Assembly (NCBI RefSeq): GCF_014655955.1
Contig: NZ_BNBO01000029.1
Location: 1-64,000 of the forward strand
DNA from: Kitasatospora indigofera
GTDB lineage: Bacteria > Actinomycetota > Actinomycetes > Streptomycetales > Streptomycetaceae
Reading direction: 5' to 3'
Length of the DNA: 64,000 bases
Position numbers and translations under genes: made by a program. The notes under the pieces are model-generated. The model saw nothing but the letters and a program-made list of their open reading frames with translations. It was not told the DNA's origin and did not search any database. Positions 19,709 to 28,600 of this stretch are shown piece by piece (positions within the stretch are counted from its first letter, which is position 1; the number at the start of each line of letters is the position of its first letter).

Positions 19709-19900
19709 TCAGGCCGCGAAGGCCAGCGGGCGGCGCGGGGCGATCACCCGGCCGTCGGGCAGCAGTTCGCCGGTGTCCTCGAAGAGCAGGACGCCGTTGC
19801 AGAGGAGGCTCCACCCCTGCTCGGGGTGGCAGGCCACGGTCGCGGCGGCCTCGCGGTCCTCGGAGTCGGCCGAAGGGCACTCCGGACGGTGCTGGCACAT
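19709..19900 (-). CDS. DUF5999 family small protein
   Basis: A 63-residue protein starting MCQHRPECPSADSEDREAA and containing HPEQGWSLLCNGVLLFEDTG and LLPDGRVIAPRRP, the pattern of the streptomycete DUF5999 family. The N-terminal Cys/His cluster (C2, H4, C8) could bind a metal. Function is unknown. The ATG at 19900 has GAGGG about 10 bases upstream. The reading frame stays open another 86 codons upstream, but the family begins at this ATG. Confidence 0.75.
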   Translation of the reverse strand: MCQHRPECPSADSEDREAAATVACHPEQGWSLLCNGVLLFEDTGELLPDGRVIAPRRPLAFAA

Positions 19901-20227
19901 GGGTCGTACCCTCGCTTCGCTAGCGATCCTCCCCGTGATGCGGTTGCCGTCGGAATAGCCGGCGGGAGCCGCCGCGGTAGCCGGATCCTGTCCCGCCGGC
20001 CCAGGTGTGAGCCGGCGAATCTGTGGGTAGGACAGGTGGTCCTTCCACGCTGGCTCCCAGTGTCGGCGTCCGTCGGCCTTTGCGCAGCAATTTGGTGACA
20101 TGCGCCACAACTCCCGGGCATAGATCACCCATTCAGATGGCGCGAAGCCGAAATACATGCCGGACGGGCCATGCCGGGCATGGCCCGATCGGGCTACCCG
20201 GGATGACCCGTCCGGAGGATCGGGGCG
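19901..20227. other. 327-base intergenic region with inverted repeats
   Basis: No gene is supported. GCCGGCGGGA (19958-19967) and TCCCGCCGGC (19991-20000) form a 10-base stem that would sit in the leader of the small gene at 19900. A nested terminator-like structure is at 20160-20225. Confidence 0.5.
20160..20225 (-). terminator. Nested inverted repeat, likely terminator
   Basis: The outer arms CCGGACGGG (20160-20168) and CCCGTCCGG (20217-20225) and an alternative inner hairpin CGGGCCATGCC/GGCATGGCCCG (20165-20175, 20177-20187) lie 3 bases beyond the stop of the minus-strand gene at 20228. The two structures are mutually exclusive in part. Confidence 0.55.
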
Positions 20228-20800
20228 TCAGGAGACTCCGAGCACCAACGGCTTGGCCGGCGCGGGGGCGGCGAGCAGCGCCAGCAGGTCCGTCGCCGGG
20301 TAGGCGCGGTGCGCGGTGACCCCCAGCGGCGCGGGGGCCAGCGGGATCATCAGGTCGGCCCCCGGTGCCGCGTCCGGTGCGTGCAGCCACAGCGCCGTGG
20401 CGTACTGCCCGGGGAAGGTCAGCAGCCGCGGCTGGTGGCGGGCGCGCGAGGTCTGCGCGAGCTGCCAGGCCTGCCGCAGCGCCCGGACGGTCGAGTCCAG
20501 GTAGGGGCCGGCCGTGAAGTGGGAGAAGGTGTGCCCCTCGACGCTCTGGACCACCTCGGCCGCCGCCGCCACCTCGCTGCCGTCCTTGATCAGGAAGCGC
20601 CAGCCCGTCCGGCGCGCCGCCGTCAGCCGGGGCCTGGGGCCGTCCAGGACGTGCACCGCGAGCGGGTGCGCGGGCAGCAGGGTGCCGTGGGGATGGCGCA
20701 GCGCGGCGGCGGCCGGCTGGCGCAGCGCGGTCTCCGAGTCGAGGGCCGCCAGGACGGCGCGCAGGGCGCTGGGCGGAGGCTGGGGGGTCTGCAATGTCAT
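20228..20800 (-). CDS. Conserved streptomycete protein of unknown function
   Basis: A 190-residue soluble protein; I do not recognise a named family. It has HTFSHFTAGPYLDSTVRALRQ and LTFPGQYATALWL in the middle and ends in an Ala/Pro-rich helix. There is no signal peptide or membrane helix. The ATG at 20800 has GGAGAGG about 10 bases upstream; the frame is open further upstream but is Arg-rich and unlike coding sequence. A -10-like TAGAAT on the minus strand (20991-20996) could be its promoter. It is divergent from the ligase-like gene at 21168. Confidence 0.7.
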   Translation of the reverse strand: MTLQTPQPPPSALRAVLAALDSETALRQPAAAALRHPHGTLLPAHPLAVHVLDGPRPRLTAARRTGWRFLIKDGSEVAAAAEVVQSVEGHTFSHFTAGPYLDSTVRALRQAWQLAQTSRARHQPRLLTFPGQYATALWLHAPDAAPGADLMIPLAPAPLGVTAHRAYPATDLLALLAAPAPAKPLVLGVS

Positions 20801-21167
20801 GGCGGGGTCGCCTCTCCGTGAGAGATCGGCGTGCGAGTGCGGCATACCGGCGTGGCGTGTCTGGTGTGACGGGACCTGGGCCGTGTCCGGTTGTGCATGA
20901 TCGCGGTGCGGGCGCGGCCGCCACCGTAGGGGGCCCCGGCATCGTCGTCGACGTCGGAGCGGTGGCAGGCCGGGCTTGAGCGCAGTGCGAATTCTACTCG
21001 AACAGGTGCGCAGGGTGACCTGTTTATCACGTTCAGTTGCGCGAGGCAAGTCGGCATTCGACTGAAAGAGCGTCAGTTTCCTTGCTTCGTACGACGTTCG
21101 ACCCCGTCGGGTATCGATCTTCGGGATGGGCATGATGCTTGCACGGTCGGCCTAGAGGAGGGGACCC
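20801..21167. other. 367-base divergent promoter region
   Basis: It contains a perfect dyad AACAGGT (21001-21007) / ACCTGTT (21018-21024) with a 10-base spacer, and a minus-strand -10-like TAGAAT at 20991-20996 beside it. The position suits an operator controlling one or both divergent genes. Confidence 0.4.
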
Positions 21168-22673
21168 ATGGGCGAGAAGGTCGTGGCCACGCGCGCGGAC
21201 CTGTCGGACCGGCAGATGTACCGCCGCAAGCTCCAGTCCTGTCTCGACGTGCTCGAACGGATGCTGCGTGAGAACCGCTTCGACCGCCCCCGGGCCGTGA
21301 TGGGGCTGGAGATCGAGCTCAACCTGGCGGACGAGCAGGGTCAGCCGCTGATGCGCAACGAACAGGTGCTCGGCGCGATCGCTTCCAGCGACTTCCAGAC
21401 CGAACTCGGTCAGTTCAACATCGAGGTGAACATCGCCCCGCACCGGCTCACCGGCCACGTGCTGGAGGAGCTGCGGGAGGAGATCGACACCGGCCTGCGC
21501 TACGCCGACCGGAAGGCCGCCGAGGCCGGCGCCCGGATCGTGATGATCGGGATCCTGCCGACCCTGGAGCACGACCACACCGGCCTGGACTCGATGTCCC
21601 ACAACCAGCGGTACAGCCTGCTCAGCGACCAGATCCTGGCGGCCCGCGGCGAGGACATCGCGCTGGACATCGAAGGCGTCGAGCGCCTCCAGCTGGAGTC
21701 GGTCACCATGGTCGCGGAGGCCGCCGCCACCTCGCTGCAGATGCACCTCCAGGTCACCCCCGAGCGGTTCTCCTCGGTCTGGAACGCCGCCCAGGCGCTC
21801 TCCGCGGCGCAGGTCGCGCTCGGTGCCAACTCGCCCTTCCTGTTCGGACGGGAGCTGTGGCGGGAGACCCGCCCGGTGCTGTTCCAACAGGCCTGCGACA
21901 CCCGTTCGGCGGAGCTCAAGGCGCAGGGCGTCCGCCCCATCACCTGGTTCGGCGAGCGGTGGGTCGACTCCGCGCTCGACCTGTTCGCCGAGAACCTGCG
22001 GTACTTCCCCGCGCTGCTGCCGATCTGCGACGACGAGGACCCGGTCAAGGTGCTGGCCTCCGGCGGGATCCCCAAGCTCGCCGAGATGCGCCTGCACAAC
22101 GGCACCATCTACCGCTGGAACCGGCCGGTCTACGACATCGCGGACGGCGTGCCGCACCTGCGGGTCGAGAACCGCGTCCTGCCGGCCGGGCCGACGGTCG
22201 CCGACACGCTGGCCAACGCCGCCTTCTACTACGGACTGGTCCGGGTGCTGGCCGAACAGCCCCGGCCGGTCTGGACCAGGCTGCCCTTCCTCCAGGCCGA
22301 CGAGAACTTCCACAACGCGGCCCGGCACGGGATCGACGCGGTGCTGCAGTGGCCGCGGGCCGGCTGGGGCGGCCGGGGCGGCGGGGTGACCGCCGTGCCG
22401 GCCGTCGACCTGGTGCTGAACGAGCTGCTCCCGCTGGCCTACCAGGGGCTGGACGAGTGGGGGGTGGAGCCCGCCGACCGGGATCGCTACCTCGGCATCA
22501 TCGAGCAGCGCTGCCTGCGCCGGACCAACGGCGCGGCCTGGCAGAGCGCGACCTTCCACCAACTGCGCGAACGCTTCGGGATGGACCGGCCGGCCGCGCT
22601 GGCGGCGATGACCCGGCGCTACGCCGAGTACATGCGCGGGGGAGAGCCCGTGCACACCTGGCCGGTGGGCTGA
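21168..22673 (+). CDS. Glutamate-cysteine ligase-like (GCS2 family) protein
   Basis: A 501-residue protein of the carboxylate-amine ligase superfamily. The N-terminal strand VMGLEIELNLADEQGQPLM carries the Glu-x-Glu used for metal-ATP binding, followed by QTELGQFNIEVNIAPHRL, LQMHLQV and LRVENRVLPAGPT, all in family order. Relatives are annotated glutamate-cysteine ligase, but streptomycetes make mycothiol rather than glutathione, so the real substrate is uncertain. The ATG at 21168 follows GAGGAGGGG. It is a single-gene unit divergent from the unknown gene at 20228. Confidence 0.75.
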   Translation: MGEKVVATRADLSDRQMYRRKLQSCLDVLERMLRENRFDRPRAVMGLEIELNLADEQGQPLMRNEQVLGAIASSDFQTELGQFNIEVNIAPHRLTGHVLEELREEIDTGLRYADRKAAEAGARIVMIGILPTLEHDHTGLDSMSHNQRYSLLSDQILAARGEDIALDIEGVERLQLESVTMVAEAAATSLQMHLQVTPERFSSVWNAAQALSAAQVALGANSPFLFGRELWRETRPVLFQQACDTRSAELKAQGVRPITWFGERWVDSALDLFAENLRYFPALLPICDDEDPVKVLASGGIPKLAEMRLHNGTIYRWNRPVYDIADGVPHLRVENRVLPAGPTVADTLANAAFYYGLVRVLAEQPRPVWTRLPFLQADENFHNAARHGIDAVLQWPRAGWGGRGGGVTAVPAVDLVLNELLPLAYQGLDEWGVEPADRDRYLGIIEQRCLRRTNGAAWQSATFHQLRERFGMDRPAALAAMTRRYAEYMRGGEPVHTWPVG

Positions 22674-22929
22674 CCCGGCTCCCGGCTCCGGGGCCCGGCT
22701 CCCGGCGAGGGGGCCGGGGCGAGGCCGGTACCGCGACGGCCCGCGAGGGCCCTTGACGGCCCGCGGCGGTCTTCGCCGGCCGAGGTGCGAGGGACGCCGC
22801 ACGCCCGCGTGAGCCACGGGGCACGGGCACCGCGCGGGGCGGATCGGGTGGGGCCGTACGCCCGTATGGAAGGATGATCGCCCCGGCGGTCGGCCGACCC
22901 CCGGGCGAAGCCCGCCCGCTGGAGCCGCC

Positions 22930-23718
22930 GTGAGCACCGTCTCGACCGAGCCCGGGCGCCTGCCCCTGTCCCGCCGGCTGCTCGGCGCCGAACTGCTGAT
23001 CGTCCTCGGCCTCTCGCTGGGCGCCAGCGGCCTCAGCGCCCTGATCAGCTTCGCCGGCTCGCTCACCCAGCCGCTCGCGCTCGGCCAGCAGGTCGCCACC
23101 CTCAACGGGTCCCGCGCTCCGGGCCGCCCGTGGCTGGACCTCGCCTGGCAGCTCTACTACATCGGGCGCGGCCTGATGCCCGTCGTCCTGGTCGGCTACC
23201 TGCTGGTCCGTGAGGGCACCTCGCTGCGCGTCCTCGGCTTCGACCTGACCCAGAAGCGGCGCGACCTCGGCCGGGGGACCGCCGTCGCCGCCGCGATCGG
23301 CGGCTCCGGCCTGGCGCTCTACCTGATCTCCCAGGCGGCCGGCTTCAACCTGACCGTCGCCCCCTCCGGCCTGCCCGACGTGTGGTGGCGGATCCCCGTG
23401 CTGGTCGCCTCGGCCTGGGAGAACGCGATCCTCGAAGAGGTCATCGTGCTCGGCTACCTGATCCGCCGGCTGGGCCAACTCGGCTGGAGCTGGCCGGCGA
23501 TCGTGGTCGCCAGCTCGGTGCTGCGCGGGTCGTACCACCTGTACCAGGGGGTCGGCGGGCTGGTCGGCAACATGGTGATGGGCGTGGTCTTCTGCCTGGC
23601 CTACCGCCGCTGGGGACGGGTGATGCCGCTTGTGACCGCGCACGCGCTGATCGACACCGTGGCCTTCGTCGGTTACGCCCTGCTGGCCGGCCACGTGAGC
23701 TGGCTGCCGACCGGCTGA
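22930..23718 (+). CDS. CPBP family intramembrane protease-like protein
   Basis: A 262-residue membrane protein with about seven hydrophobic segments. The ABI/CPBP motifs are visible: EE at 169-170 (WENAILEEVIVLGYL), a conserved His at 203 in RGSYHLYQG and H238-x3-D242 in TAHALID. The usual Arg of EExxxR is a Leu here. CPBP proteins include Rce1-type prenyl proteases and bacteriocin-immunity proteins; the role in actinobacteria is unknown. The GTG at 22930 is preceded by a weak GGAG. No partner gene is adjacent. Confidence 0.8.
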   Translation: MSTVSTEPGRLPLSRRLLGAELLIVLGLSLGASGLSALISFAGSLTQPLALGQQVATLNGSRAPGRPWLDLAWQLYYIGRGLMPVVLVGYLLVREGTSLRVLGFDLTQKRRDLGRGTAVAAAIGGSGLALYLISQAAGFNLTVAPSGLPDVWWRIPVLVASAWENAILEEVIVLGYLIRRLGQLGWSWPAIVVASSVLRGSYHLYQGVGGLVGNMVMGVVFCLAYRRWGRVMPLVTAHALIDTVAFVGYALLAGHVSWLPTG

Positions 23719-23857
23719 GCCCGGCCGGCCGACGTCTGTCACCCGTCCGGACGCGCGCCGCCGACCGCTGGTTGCCCCGTCCGTTCGCCCGTTCGCCCGT
23801 TCGCCCGTCTGTCCTCGCCCGTCCGTCCTCGGCCGGTCGTCCGGCGGGCGGGCCCGT

Positions 23858-25126
23858 TCAGCCGACCGGTGCCGGCGTGGCGGCGGCCTCCACCGGGGCG
23901 GCGGTGCGCCGGCTCAGCCGGCGGACCTGCGGTTCCGCCAGCACCACGACGCTGAGCAGGATCGTGACGGCGGCACACGTCCAGAGCGCGCCGCCGGTGC
24001 CCAGCGCCCCGGCGGCCGGGCCGGCCAGGGCGGTGCCGACCGGGGCCAGGGCCAGCGAGCCGAAGGCGTCGTACGCGGAGACCCGGGACATCAGCTCGGG
24101 CGGGATCTCCTGCTGCAGCGCGATCATCCAGTTCACCCCGAAGACGGTGACGCCGGCGCCGGAGAGGAACATGGCGACCGCCAGCAGCGGCAGCGGTGCG
24201 GCCATCGCGAGGGCGGCCGCGGGCAGGGCGAAGAGGAAGACGCCGTAGTTGCCGACCAGCAGGATCCGGCGGGGGCGCCAGCGGGCCATCAGCAGCCCGG
24301 TGAGCACCAGCCCGGCGCCGTCGGCGGCGAGGGCGAGACCCCAGTCGCGGGCCCCGCCGAGCCGGGTCTCGGCGACGATCGGTCCGTACACGGCGTCGAC
24401 CGCGCTGACGCAGGCCATCAGGACGGAGAACTGCAGCACGATCACCCAGAGCCAGCGCCGGGAGGCGAACTCCGTCCAGCCCTCGCGCAGTTCGCGGATC
24501 ATCCCGCTGCCCTCCGGCTGCTTCGCCGCGGGCTCGACCCGCAGCAGGACGCGCAGGGCGGCGGCGGCCAGGAAGCAGCCGGCGTCGATGGCGAGCACCC
24601 AGCCGGCGCCGACCGTGGCGGTGAGGGCGCCGCCGAGGGCCGCGCCGCCGATCTGGGCCCCGTTCATGGCCATCCGGTAGACCGAGAAGGCGTGCGAGGC
24701 GTGCTCCGGCGCCACCGTCTGCATGATCAGGCCGCCGGAGGCGGGACCGTAGAAGGCCTGCCCGGCGCCACCGGCCGCCGAGAGCAGCACCAGCTCCCAC
24801 AGTCGCACCGTGCCGGTCAGCACCAGGGCCGCCAGGACCGCCTGGGACAGGGCGTTGAAGGTGTTGGCGGCGACCATCACGTGGTGGCGCGGCAGCCGGT
24901 CGGCGAGGGCGCCGCCGACCAGGAGCAGCAGGACCAGCGGCACCAGCCGGGCCGCCGTGACGTAGCCGATCTCGGTGGTCGAGCCGCCGACCCCGAGGAC
25001 GGCGAAGGCGGTGGCGATCGGCGCCCCGGCGTTGCCGAGGCCGCTGACCACCGTCGCGGCGGTCTGGATGCGGTAGTTGCGGCCGGCCCAGGCGAAGCGG
25101 CGGGGGAGGGTCGTTTGGCTGTGCAC
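23858..25126 (-). CDS. MFS transporter (EntS/MFS_3-like exporter)
   Basis: A 422-residue, 12-TM transporter. Motif A-like GGALADRLPRHHVMV follows TM2; GPASGGLIMQTVAP and FSVYRMAMNGAQIGGAALGG follow, as in the enterobactin-exporter/MFS_3 branch. The natural substrate is unknown. The GTG at 25126 is exactly 7 bases beyond a -10 box (CATAGT on the minus strand), so the mRNA is probably leaderless; no ribosome binding site is seen. A palindrome lies in the promoter spacer. Confidence 0.82.
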   Translation of the reverse strand: MHSQTTLPRRFAWAGRNYRIQTAATVVSGLGNAGAPIATAFAVLGVGGSTTEIGYVTAARLVPLVLLLLVGGALADRLPRHHVMVAANTFNALSQAVLAALVLTGTVRLWELVLLSAAGGAGQAFYGPASGGLIMQTVAPEHASHAFSVYRMAMNGAQIGGAALGGALTATVGAGWVLAIDAGCFLAAAALRVLLRVEPAAKQPEGSGMIRELREGWTEFASRRWLWVIVLQFSVLMACVSAVDAVYGPIVAETRLGGARDWGLALAADGAGLVLTGLLMARWRPRRILLVGNYGVFLFALPAAALAMAAPLPLLAVAMFLSGAGVTVFGVNWMIALQQEIPPELMSRVSAYDAFGSLALAPVGTALAGPAAGALGTGGALWTCAAVTILLSVVVLAEPQVRRLSRRTAAPVEAAATPAPVG

Positions 25127-25163
25127 GTGCGCGACTATGACGGGTACCCGGTCAGGTGTCTAA
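25127..25163 (-). promoter_or_regulatory. Promoter with operator-like palindrome in its spacer
   Basis: On the minus strand, -35 TTAGAC (25158-25163) and -10 CATAGT (25134-25139) are 18 bases apart and predict a start at 25126, the GTG itself. TGAC-GGGTACCCG-GTCA (25138-25154) almost fills the spacer, so a bound regulator would block RNA polymerase. Confidence 0.5.
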
Positions 25164-25230
25164 CCGATATTTGGTCCTGCCGGACCGGAGACCGGTCAGG
25201 GGGGCCGGCCAGGGAGGCGGCGGGGAGACA

Positions 25231-25269
25231 GGCCGGGGAGTCGGGCCGGCGAGTCGGGCCGGGGAGTCA
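25231..25269. repeat. Three tandem 13-bp repeats
   Basis: GGCCGGGGAGTCG, GGCCGGCGAGTCG and GGCCGGGGAGTCA are consecutive in the gap between the MFS gene and the dienelactone hydrolase gene. No function is evident. Confidence 0.6.
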
Positions 25270-25357
25270 GGTCAGGGAGGGGCTCGTCCGGGGTCCGGCT
25301 CGGGCCGACGGTCCGGCGCCGGTTCCGCACTGCGGCCCCTGCGGCCGGCGCCCGTGG

Positions 25358-26113
25358 TCAGCCGAGGTGCCCCCACAGGAAGCTGAGGGTCCGCCGCCAG
25401 GCGATCCGGGCCTGCAGCGGGTCGTGGCGGCCGCCCGGGTTCTCGTCGTTCATGAAGGCGTGCCCGGCCGGGTAGAAGTGGATCTCGGGTCGGCGGTCGG
25501 TGGCCTCCCCGATCCGGATCGCCGCCTCGTCCACGGCGGCCACCGGGATCGAGCCGTCCAGTTCGCCGTAGTGCCCGAGGACATGGGCGGTCAGCCCGCG
25601 GAAGTCGAACTCCGGGTCGGGCGGCAGCCCGTAGAAGGGCACCACGGCGGCGACCCGGTCGCCCTCCTGCGCGGCCAGCACCAGGGCGAACCCGCCGCCC
25701 ATGCAGAAGCCGACCACGCCGATGGCGTCGCCGACCACCGCGGGGTGTCCGAGCAGCAGGTCGACGGCGCCGCGCAGGTCCCGCGCGGCGCGCTCCACCG
25801 GCAGTTCGCGCTTCAGCCGGGCGGCCTCGGCGCGGTCGTGGGTGGTCGCGCCGCCGTAGAGGTCGGGGGCGAGGGCGACGAAGCCCTCGGCCGCGAAGCG
25901 GTCGGTCAGGGCCGCGATGTGCGAGGTGAGCCCCCACCACTCCTGGATCACCACCAGCCCGGGGCCGGTGCCCTGCGGCGGCAGCGCGAGGTAGCCGTGC
26001 GCCCGCCGGGCGGCCCCGCCGGCGCCGTTCCCGCCGTTCCCGCCGGGCGGGCCGTCGGTGCCCTCGGCGCGGGGGAAGGTGATGTTCTGCCGGGAGCCGC
26101 CCTGGTCAGGCAT
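25358..26113 (-). CDS. Dienelactone hydrolase family protein
   Basis: A 251-residue alpha/beta hydrolase. The DLH landmarks are present: QEWWGL with the activating Glu, the nucleophile elbow GFCMGGGFAL with catalytic Cys, GELDGSIP with the Asp and PAGHAFMND with the His. The family opens lactone rings of aromatic degradation intermediates, but many members are of unknown substrate. About 35 Gly-rich N-terminal residues precede the fold. The ATG at 26113 has GGAGA about 8 bases upstream. It lies 90 bases downstream of the sugar permease on the same strand; a joint transcript is possible. Confidence 0.85.
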   Translation of the reverse strand: MPDQGGSRQNITFPRAEGTDGPPGGNGGNGAGGAARRAHGYLALPPQGTGPGLVVIQEWWGLTSHIAALTDRFAAEGFVALAPDLYGGATTHDRAEAARLKRELPVERAARDLRGAVDLLLGHPAVVGDAIGVVGFCMGGGFALVLAAQEGDRVAAVVPFYGLPPDPEFDFRGLTAHVLGHYGELDGSIPVAAVDEAAIRIGEATDRRPEIHFYPAGHAFMNDENPGGRHDPLQARIAWRRTLSFLWGHLG

Positions 26114-26203
26114 GGCTGTCTCTCCGTGGGACGGGGCCGTGGCCGGTCGCGGCCCGGCGGGGGAGGGGGGTGTCGTGGGGAGGGCGCGCGCCGGGAGCGG
26201 GCG

Positions 26204-27616
26204 TCAGCCCATCGACTCCAGGGTGCGTCCCTTGGTCTCCTTGATGCAGAAGGCCACGAACGGGATGGACAGCAGGGCGAAGCAGGCGTAGATGACGTAG
26301 GTGGCCGACAGGTTCCAGTCCGCGAGGTCCGGAAAGGTGACGGTGATGGCCCAGTTGGCGATCCACTGGGCGGAGGCGGCGACCGACAGGGCCAGCGCCC
26401 GGATCCGGTTGGGGAACATCTCGCCGAGCAGCACCCAGACCACCACGCCCCAGGAGAACGCGAAGCAGAACACGAAGACGTGGGCGGCTACCAGCGCCGT
26501 GGTGGCGTAGGCGTCGTCCAGGGTCGCGGTGGCCCCGGTGCCCACCCGGAAGGAGAAGGCCCAGGCGGCCACGCCGAGCGAGACGGCCATGCCGGCCGAT
26601 CCGGCCAGCGCCAGCGGCTTGCGGCCGATCCGGTCCACCAGGGTCATCGCCAGCACGGTGCCGATCACGTTGACGATCGAGGTGGAGAGGCTGATGAGCA
26701 GCGAGTTGCTCTCGTCGATGCCCACCGACTGCCAGAGGAAGGACGAGTAGTAGAAGATCACGTTGATGCCGACGAACTGCTGGAACACCGAGGCGCCGAT
26801 GCCGATCCAGACGATCGGCAGCAGCCCGAACCGCCCGCCCAGCAGATCCCGGAGCCGCGGTTTGTGGGTGGACCGCAGCACCGCGCGGATCTCGGCCGTC
26901 CGGGCGTCCAGGTCCACCGCCTCGCCCTCCACCTCGCGCAGCACCTCGCGGGCCTCGTCCTCGCGTCCGGCGGCGATCAGGTAGCGCGGCGACTCGGGGA
27001 TGGCCAGTGCCATCAGCCCGTACACCAGGGCGGGCACCGTCTCCACGCCGAGCATCCACTGCCAGGCCTGGATGCCGGCCAGGTGCCCGGTGGACTCCCC
27101 GCCGGCCGCCTCGTTCAGTGCGTAGTTGGCGAGCTGCGAGACGGTGATGCCGAGGACGATCGCCATCTGCTGGAACGAGGCCAGCCGGCCCCGGTACGCC
27201 GTCGGCGCCACCTCGGCGATGTAGGTGGGCGCGATCACCGAGGCGATGCCGATCGCGACGCCGCCGACCACCCGCCAGAGTGCCAGGACCTGGATGGTGG
27301 GCGGGAACATCGAGCCCACGCCGCTGATCGCGAAGAGCACGGCGGCCAGCAGCATCGTCCGGACCCGGCCCAGGTGGTCGGCGAGCCAGCCGGCCGCCAT
27401 CGCGCCGCCCGCGGAGCCGAGCAGGGCGATCGCCACCACGAACGCCGTCTCGCCGTTGCCCACCTCGAAGTGCTTCTGGATGCCGGTCACGGCGCCGTTG
27501 ATGACGGCACTGTCGTAGCCGAAGAGGAAGCCGCCCATCGCGGCGGCCGCCGAGATGAACACGACATGCCCCAGGTGCGCCTCGCCGGCGTCCTTGGGTG
27601 GGTGGGTGGTGGCCAC
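26204..27616 (-). CDS. Sugar porter family MFS transporter (glucose permease-like)
   Basis: A 470-residue, 12-TM sugar:proton symporter. Sugar-porter signatures include GGFLFGYDSAVINGA in TM1, ADHLGRVRTM in loop 2-3, IAEVAPTAYRGRL, PESPRYL after TM6, QQFVGINVIFYYS in TM7, VDRIGRKPL in loop 8-9 and KETKGRTLE at the C-terminus. These closely recall streptomycete GlcP. The GTG at 27616 has CAGGAG 6 bases upstream. A dyad CCGCCT/AGGCGG (27669-27674, 27686-27691) upstream may be an operator. The actual sugar is not proven. Confidence 0.88.
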   Translation of the reverse strand: MATTHPPKDAGEAHLGHVVFISAAAAMGGFLFGYDSAVINGAVTGIQKHFEVGNGETAFVVAIALLGSAGGAMAAGWLADHLGRVRTMLLAAVLFAISGVGSMFPPTIQVLALWRVVGGVAIGIASVIAPTYIAEVAPTAYRGRLASFQQMAIVLGITVSQLANYALNEAAGGESTGHLAGIQAWQWMLGVETVPALVYGLMALAIPESPRYLIAAGREDEAREVLREVEGEAVDLDARTAEIRAVLRSTHKPRLRDLLGGRFGLLPIVWIGIGASVFQQFVGINVIFYYSSFLWQSVGIDESNSLLISLSTSIVNVIGTVLAMTLVDRIGRKPLALAGSAGMAVSLGVAAWAFSFRVGTGATATLDDAYATTALVAAHVFVFCFAFSWGVVVWVLLGEMFPNRIRALALSVAASAQWIANWAITVTFPDLADWNLSATYVIYACFALLSIPFVAFCIKETKGRTLESMG

Positions 27617-27886
27617 GACGAGCTCCTGAGGGTGCGACGGCCCGCCGGCACGGCCGAGTGGACAGGATCCGCCTCACATTCGATCAGGCGGGTGACCCGT
27701 CCGCCCGGCCTGCAGCCCGTTCGGCGGCATGTCGCGGCGGACGCAACCCGTCCGGGCGTACGGGGCCACGGCCCGTCAGCTCCGGCCGGCTCCCGGCGGC
27801 GCGGTCCGGCGCCGGCCGGACCCGCGGTCCGGGCAACGTCCCGCCGGCCGGTCCGGCGCCGGCCGGCCCGTGGTCCACCCGGCTGC

Positions 27887-28588
27887 TCAGCCCGCCGGAC
27901 AGCCCCCGCGATCCGTCGCCGCCGGCCCGGAACGTCCGGCGCGCTCGGCCCGGACGGGCGCCGGGCCGTCGCCGCGCCGGGCGTTGCGCCGCAGCAGCTG
28001 CGTCCGGGCGCCCGGGTCCAGCCCCTGCCCGCGCTCCGCCAGCAGCCCGGCGATCGCGAACTGTTCCGCGGCCGGCTTCTTGTCGTCGTACTTGAACTTG
28101 GCGCGCACCTCGCGGACGGTCAGCCGCAGCCCGCGCAGGCCCGTCAGCAGCGGGCCGAAGGGCCCGGCCCCGGGCACCACCCGGACCTCGGGCGTCTCCG
28201 GCTGGAAGTGCGCCAGCTGGCGGTTCAGGATGGCGGCCTTGCCCGCCGCGTCCTCCACGATCTCGGCGGTGCAGGCGAACTGGACCGAGGCGTAGTAACT
28301 GGTCGGGGTGCCCGGCTCGCCGCGCCAGTGGCCGGGGGCGAAGACGTAGTCGTCCGTCACCGACAGCGTCACCTGCGGGTCGGCCCGCAGCGCCGCCCAG
28401 ATCGGGTTGGGCGTGGCGAGGTGCAGCAGGATCTCGCCCGCGTCCGGGTCGAGGAGGAAGTGGGTCGGGACGAGGACGGGCCCGTGCCCGGGGGCGCCGT
28501 TGGCGGCGAGCAGCCCGAAGTCGCGTCCGGCGGCGAGCCAGTCGCGCCATTCGGCCTCGTCGCCGCGGTCCCAGCTCCTGATCAGCAT
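27887..28588 (-). CDS. PaiB-like FMN-binding protein
   Basis: A 233-residue protein of the split-barrel flavin fold. VLVPTHFLLDPDAGEILLHLATPNPIW, DDYVFAPGHWRGEPGTPTSYYASVQF and the following helical region match the FMN-binding negative regulator family named after Bacillus PaiB. Whether it regulates genes is unknown; flavin binding is likely. It lies 12 bases after the second flavin-fold gene on the same strand, so both share the promoter near 29270 and presumably control by the divergent MocR protein. The Pro/Arg/Gly C-terminus is variable. Confidence 0.72.
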   Translation of the reverse strand: MLIRSWDRGDEAEWRDWLAAGRDFGLLAANGAPGHGPVLVPTHFLLDPDAGEILLHLATPNPIWAALRADPQVTLSVTDDYVFAPGHWRGEPGTPTSYYASVQFACTAEIVEDAAGKAAILNRQLAHFQPETPEVRVVPGAGPFGPLLTGLRGLRLTVREVRAKFKYDDKKPAAEQFAIAGLLAERGQGLDPGARTQLLRRNARRGDGPAPVRAERAGRSGPAATDRGGCPAG

Positions 28589-28600
28589 CTCCCCCTCCGG

